A DNA stretch of 22,625 nucleotides, taken from Halovenus sp. GTDB taxonomy: Archaea > Halobacteriota > Halobacteria > Halobacteriales > Haloarculaceae. The translations under genes were made by a program, and so were the position numbers. The notes under the pieces were generated by a model. It ran no database searches. It was not told the DNA's origin and worked only from the letters and a program-made list of their open reading frames with translations. The stretch lies in assembly GCA_028275145.1 (NCBI GenBank), contig JAQCNG010000314.1:1-22625 (forward strand), in the 5' to 3' direction. Shown piece by piece: positions 21,891 to 22,625 of the stretch; position 1 is the first letter of the stretch; every line of letters starts with the position of its first letter.

Positions 21891-22373
21891 TCAGTCGCGG
21901 CCGGTGACCTTTCGGATACACGAGGAGCCAAACGGGCCGTGTTCGCCGGCGTCGAACTGGACGAAGTAACCGGTCGACAGCGACGCGCCACAGCGCTGGC
22001 AGGTGAACTCCCCCTCGCGGCGGACGACGTCGCGTTCGAAACTGACGAACGCGCCCGAGCGCGGCCGGACGACCCCCTCCTCGCGGTCGATGACACCCCG
22101 CAGTTCGGCGGTATCGAGAATCTCCCGGGTGACCGCGGGGTCGGTGGTGACCGTCTCGATGCGGTCGACCGCCTCCGCGAGCGAGAGTGTCCCGTCCTCC
22201 AGATGCGCCAGCAGCGCCACGCCCACCTCGACTGTCTCGGCGACAGCTCCGGCGGCCGCGTCTCCCGTGGGGGTGCCGTCGTCGTCCCCGCGTGCTGTGT
22301 CGCCGGTGGGTGCGTCTCCGCTCTCCGTCCCGGCGATGTCGTCGAGACTGGCCTGTTCGCTGTCGTCGGTCAC
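21891..22373 (-). CDS. Conserved haloarchaeal zinc-finger protein (DUF5830-like)
   Basis: This has 160 aa, starting at GTG 22373 about 27 bp after TATA-like ACACTTTGT. The first 45 residues are acidic and variable. A helical module follows (GVALLAHLEDGTLSLAEAVD, VTREILDTAELRGVIDREEG), resembling a small winged-helix-like unit. The C-terminal module FTCQRCGASLSTGYFVQF then EHGPFGSSCIRKVTGRD has CxxC plus a later Cys and probably binds zinc. I recall this pair of modules as a haloarchaeal DUF (5830, from memory). It could bind nucleic acid, but that is inference. It is divergent from the following membrane-protein gene. Confidence 0.8.
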   Translation of the reverse strand: MTDDSEQASLDDIAGTESGDAPTGDTARGDDDGTPTGDAAAGAVAETVEVGVALLAHLEDGTLSLAEAVDRIETVTTDPAVTREILDTAELRGVIDREEGVVRPRSGAFVSFERDVVRREGEFTCQRCGASLSTGYFVQFDAGEHGPFGSSCIRKVTGRD

Positions 22374-22434
22374 GTGCGGGGCAGTTGGGCCGCCACCACA
22401 AAGTGTTTGCCGGCGTGGGACACACAGGCCACAT

Positions 22435-22625
22435 ATGCACCCAGCGACCCGGCGACAGGCCGCGGCGGTGGTCGGCCTGCTCGTGGTGTCGGGGCTCGCG
22501 ACGCTCGCGGTCTCTCCGGCGGCGGCGCTGGCCAGACTGGAGGCGCTCGCGGACGCGCCGCTCGTGCTCGCGGGCGTGCTCGTGGCGGTGTACGTCGTGC
22601 GTCCGTTTCTCCTGTGGCCGATGTC
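22435..22625 (+). CDS. Probable VTT-domain (TVP38/TMEM64, DedA-like) membrane protein, partial
   Basis: The reading frame opens at ATG 22435 and is cut by the right edge after 63 codons. It starts MHPATRRQAAAVVGLLVVSG, a first membrane helix with positive residues before it. A short loop (ALARLEALADAP) leads to a second hydrophobic stretch ending VLVAVYVVRPFLLWPM. The pattern of a short N-terminal helix followed by YxxRPFLxWP is what I recall from haloarchaeal members of the TVP38/TMEM64 family. The family-defining VTT core lies outside the window, so this rests on N-terminal similarity only. Confidence 0.6.
   Translation, partial: MHPATRRQAAAVVGLLVVSGLATLAVSPAAALARLEALADAPLVLAGVLVAVYVVRPFLLWPM

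Noticed and set aside
1..22625. Search by eye for CRISPR arrays, transposases, integrases, toxin-antitoxin pairs and phage genes
   Set aside because: No regularly spaced repeats, no recognisable mobile-element proteins and no attachment-site duplication at tRNA-Thr were seen.

Overview
The window is a chromosomal segment of a halophilic archaeon (class Halobacteria). The evidence is GC-rich DNA, very acidic proteins, Tat-dependent lipoprotein export, a haloarchaeal-type malate synthase, two-part haloarchaeal beta-ketothiolase genes, and promoters whose TATA-like box sits about 24-32 bp before the start codon, implying mostly leaderless mRNAs. I see no rRNA, CRISPR array, insertion sequence or prophage. 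It reads as core and metabolic chromosome with some decaying genes.

Region 1 (1-9640) is a catabolic or uptake locus. A minus-strand operon encodes a Tat lipoprotein solute-binding protein, two permeases, a single-chain double ATPase (a DppD-DppF fusion) and, overlapping its end, a methylmalonate-semialdehyde-dehydrogenase-type aldehyde dehydrogenase that runs off the left edge. The aldehyde dehydrogenase has an in-frame UGA at codon 16, where the family has a conserved Trp. A zinc alcohol dehydrogenase is transcribed divergently from a 325-bp promoter region. It converges, across a strong hairpin, on an SAF-domain homoserine-dehydrogenase-like oxidoreductase.

Region 2 (9697-13900) holds an unknown helical protein, a small ORF resembling the C-terminal lid of CDC48 ATPases, an Hsp20 chaperone, tRNA-Thr(GGU), a conserved helical protein, a remnant of a glycerophosphodiester phosphodiesterase gene, the EngB GTPase, a conserved protein with a Gly/Asp-rich tail, and a 53-residue protein whose promoter carries a DtxR/Idr-like iron box.

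Region 3 (13946-17432) carries an acetyltransferase, a hotdog thioesterase and a tightly overlapping minus-strand operon: acetoacetyl-CoA-reductase-like SDR, catalytic thiolase subunit, OB-fold subunit. This order fits haloarchaeal PhaB, PhaA-alpha and PhaA-beta, which make 3-hydroxybutyryl-CoA for polyhydroxyalkanoate. No synthase is present.

Region 4 (17433-22625) has a cluster of three small conserved genes, an orphan pilin-like secreted protein, malate synthase (glyoxylate shunt, without isocitrate lyase here), a LemA-like protein, a two-helix membrane protein, a zinc-finger protein and the start of a probable VTT/DedA-type membrane protein.

The best candidates for follow-up are the UGA-interrupted aldehyde dehydrogenase, the iron-box small gene, the palindrome in the reductase promoter, and the cysteine-free OB-fold thiolase partner.
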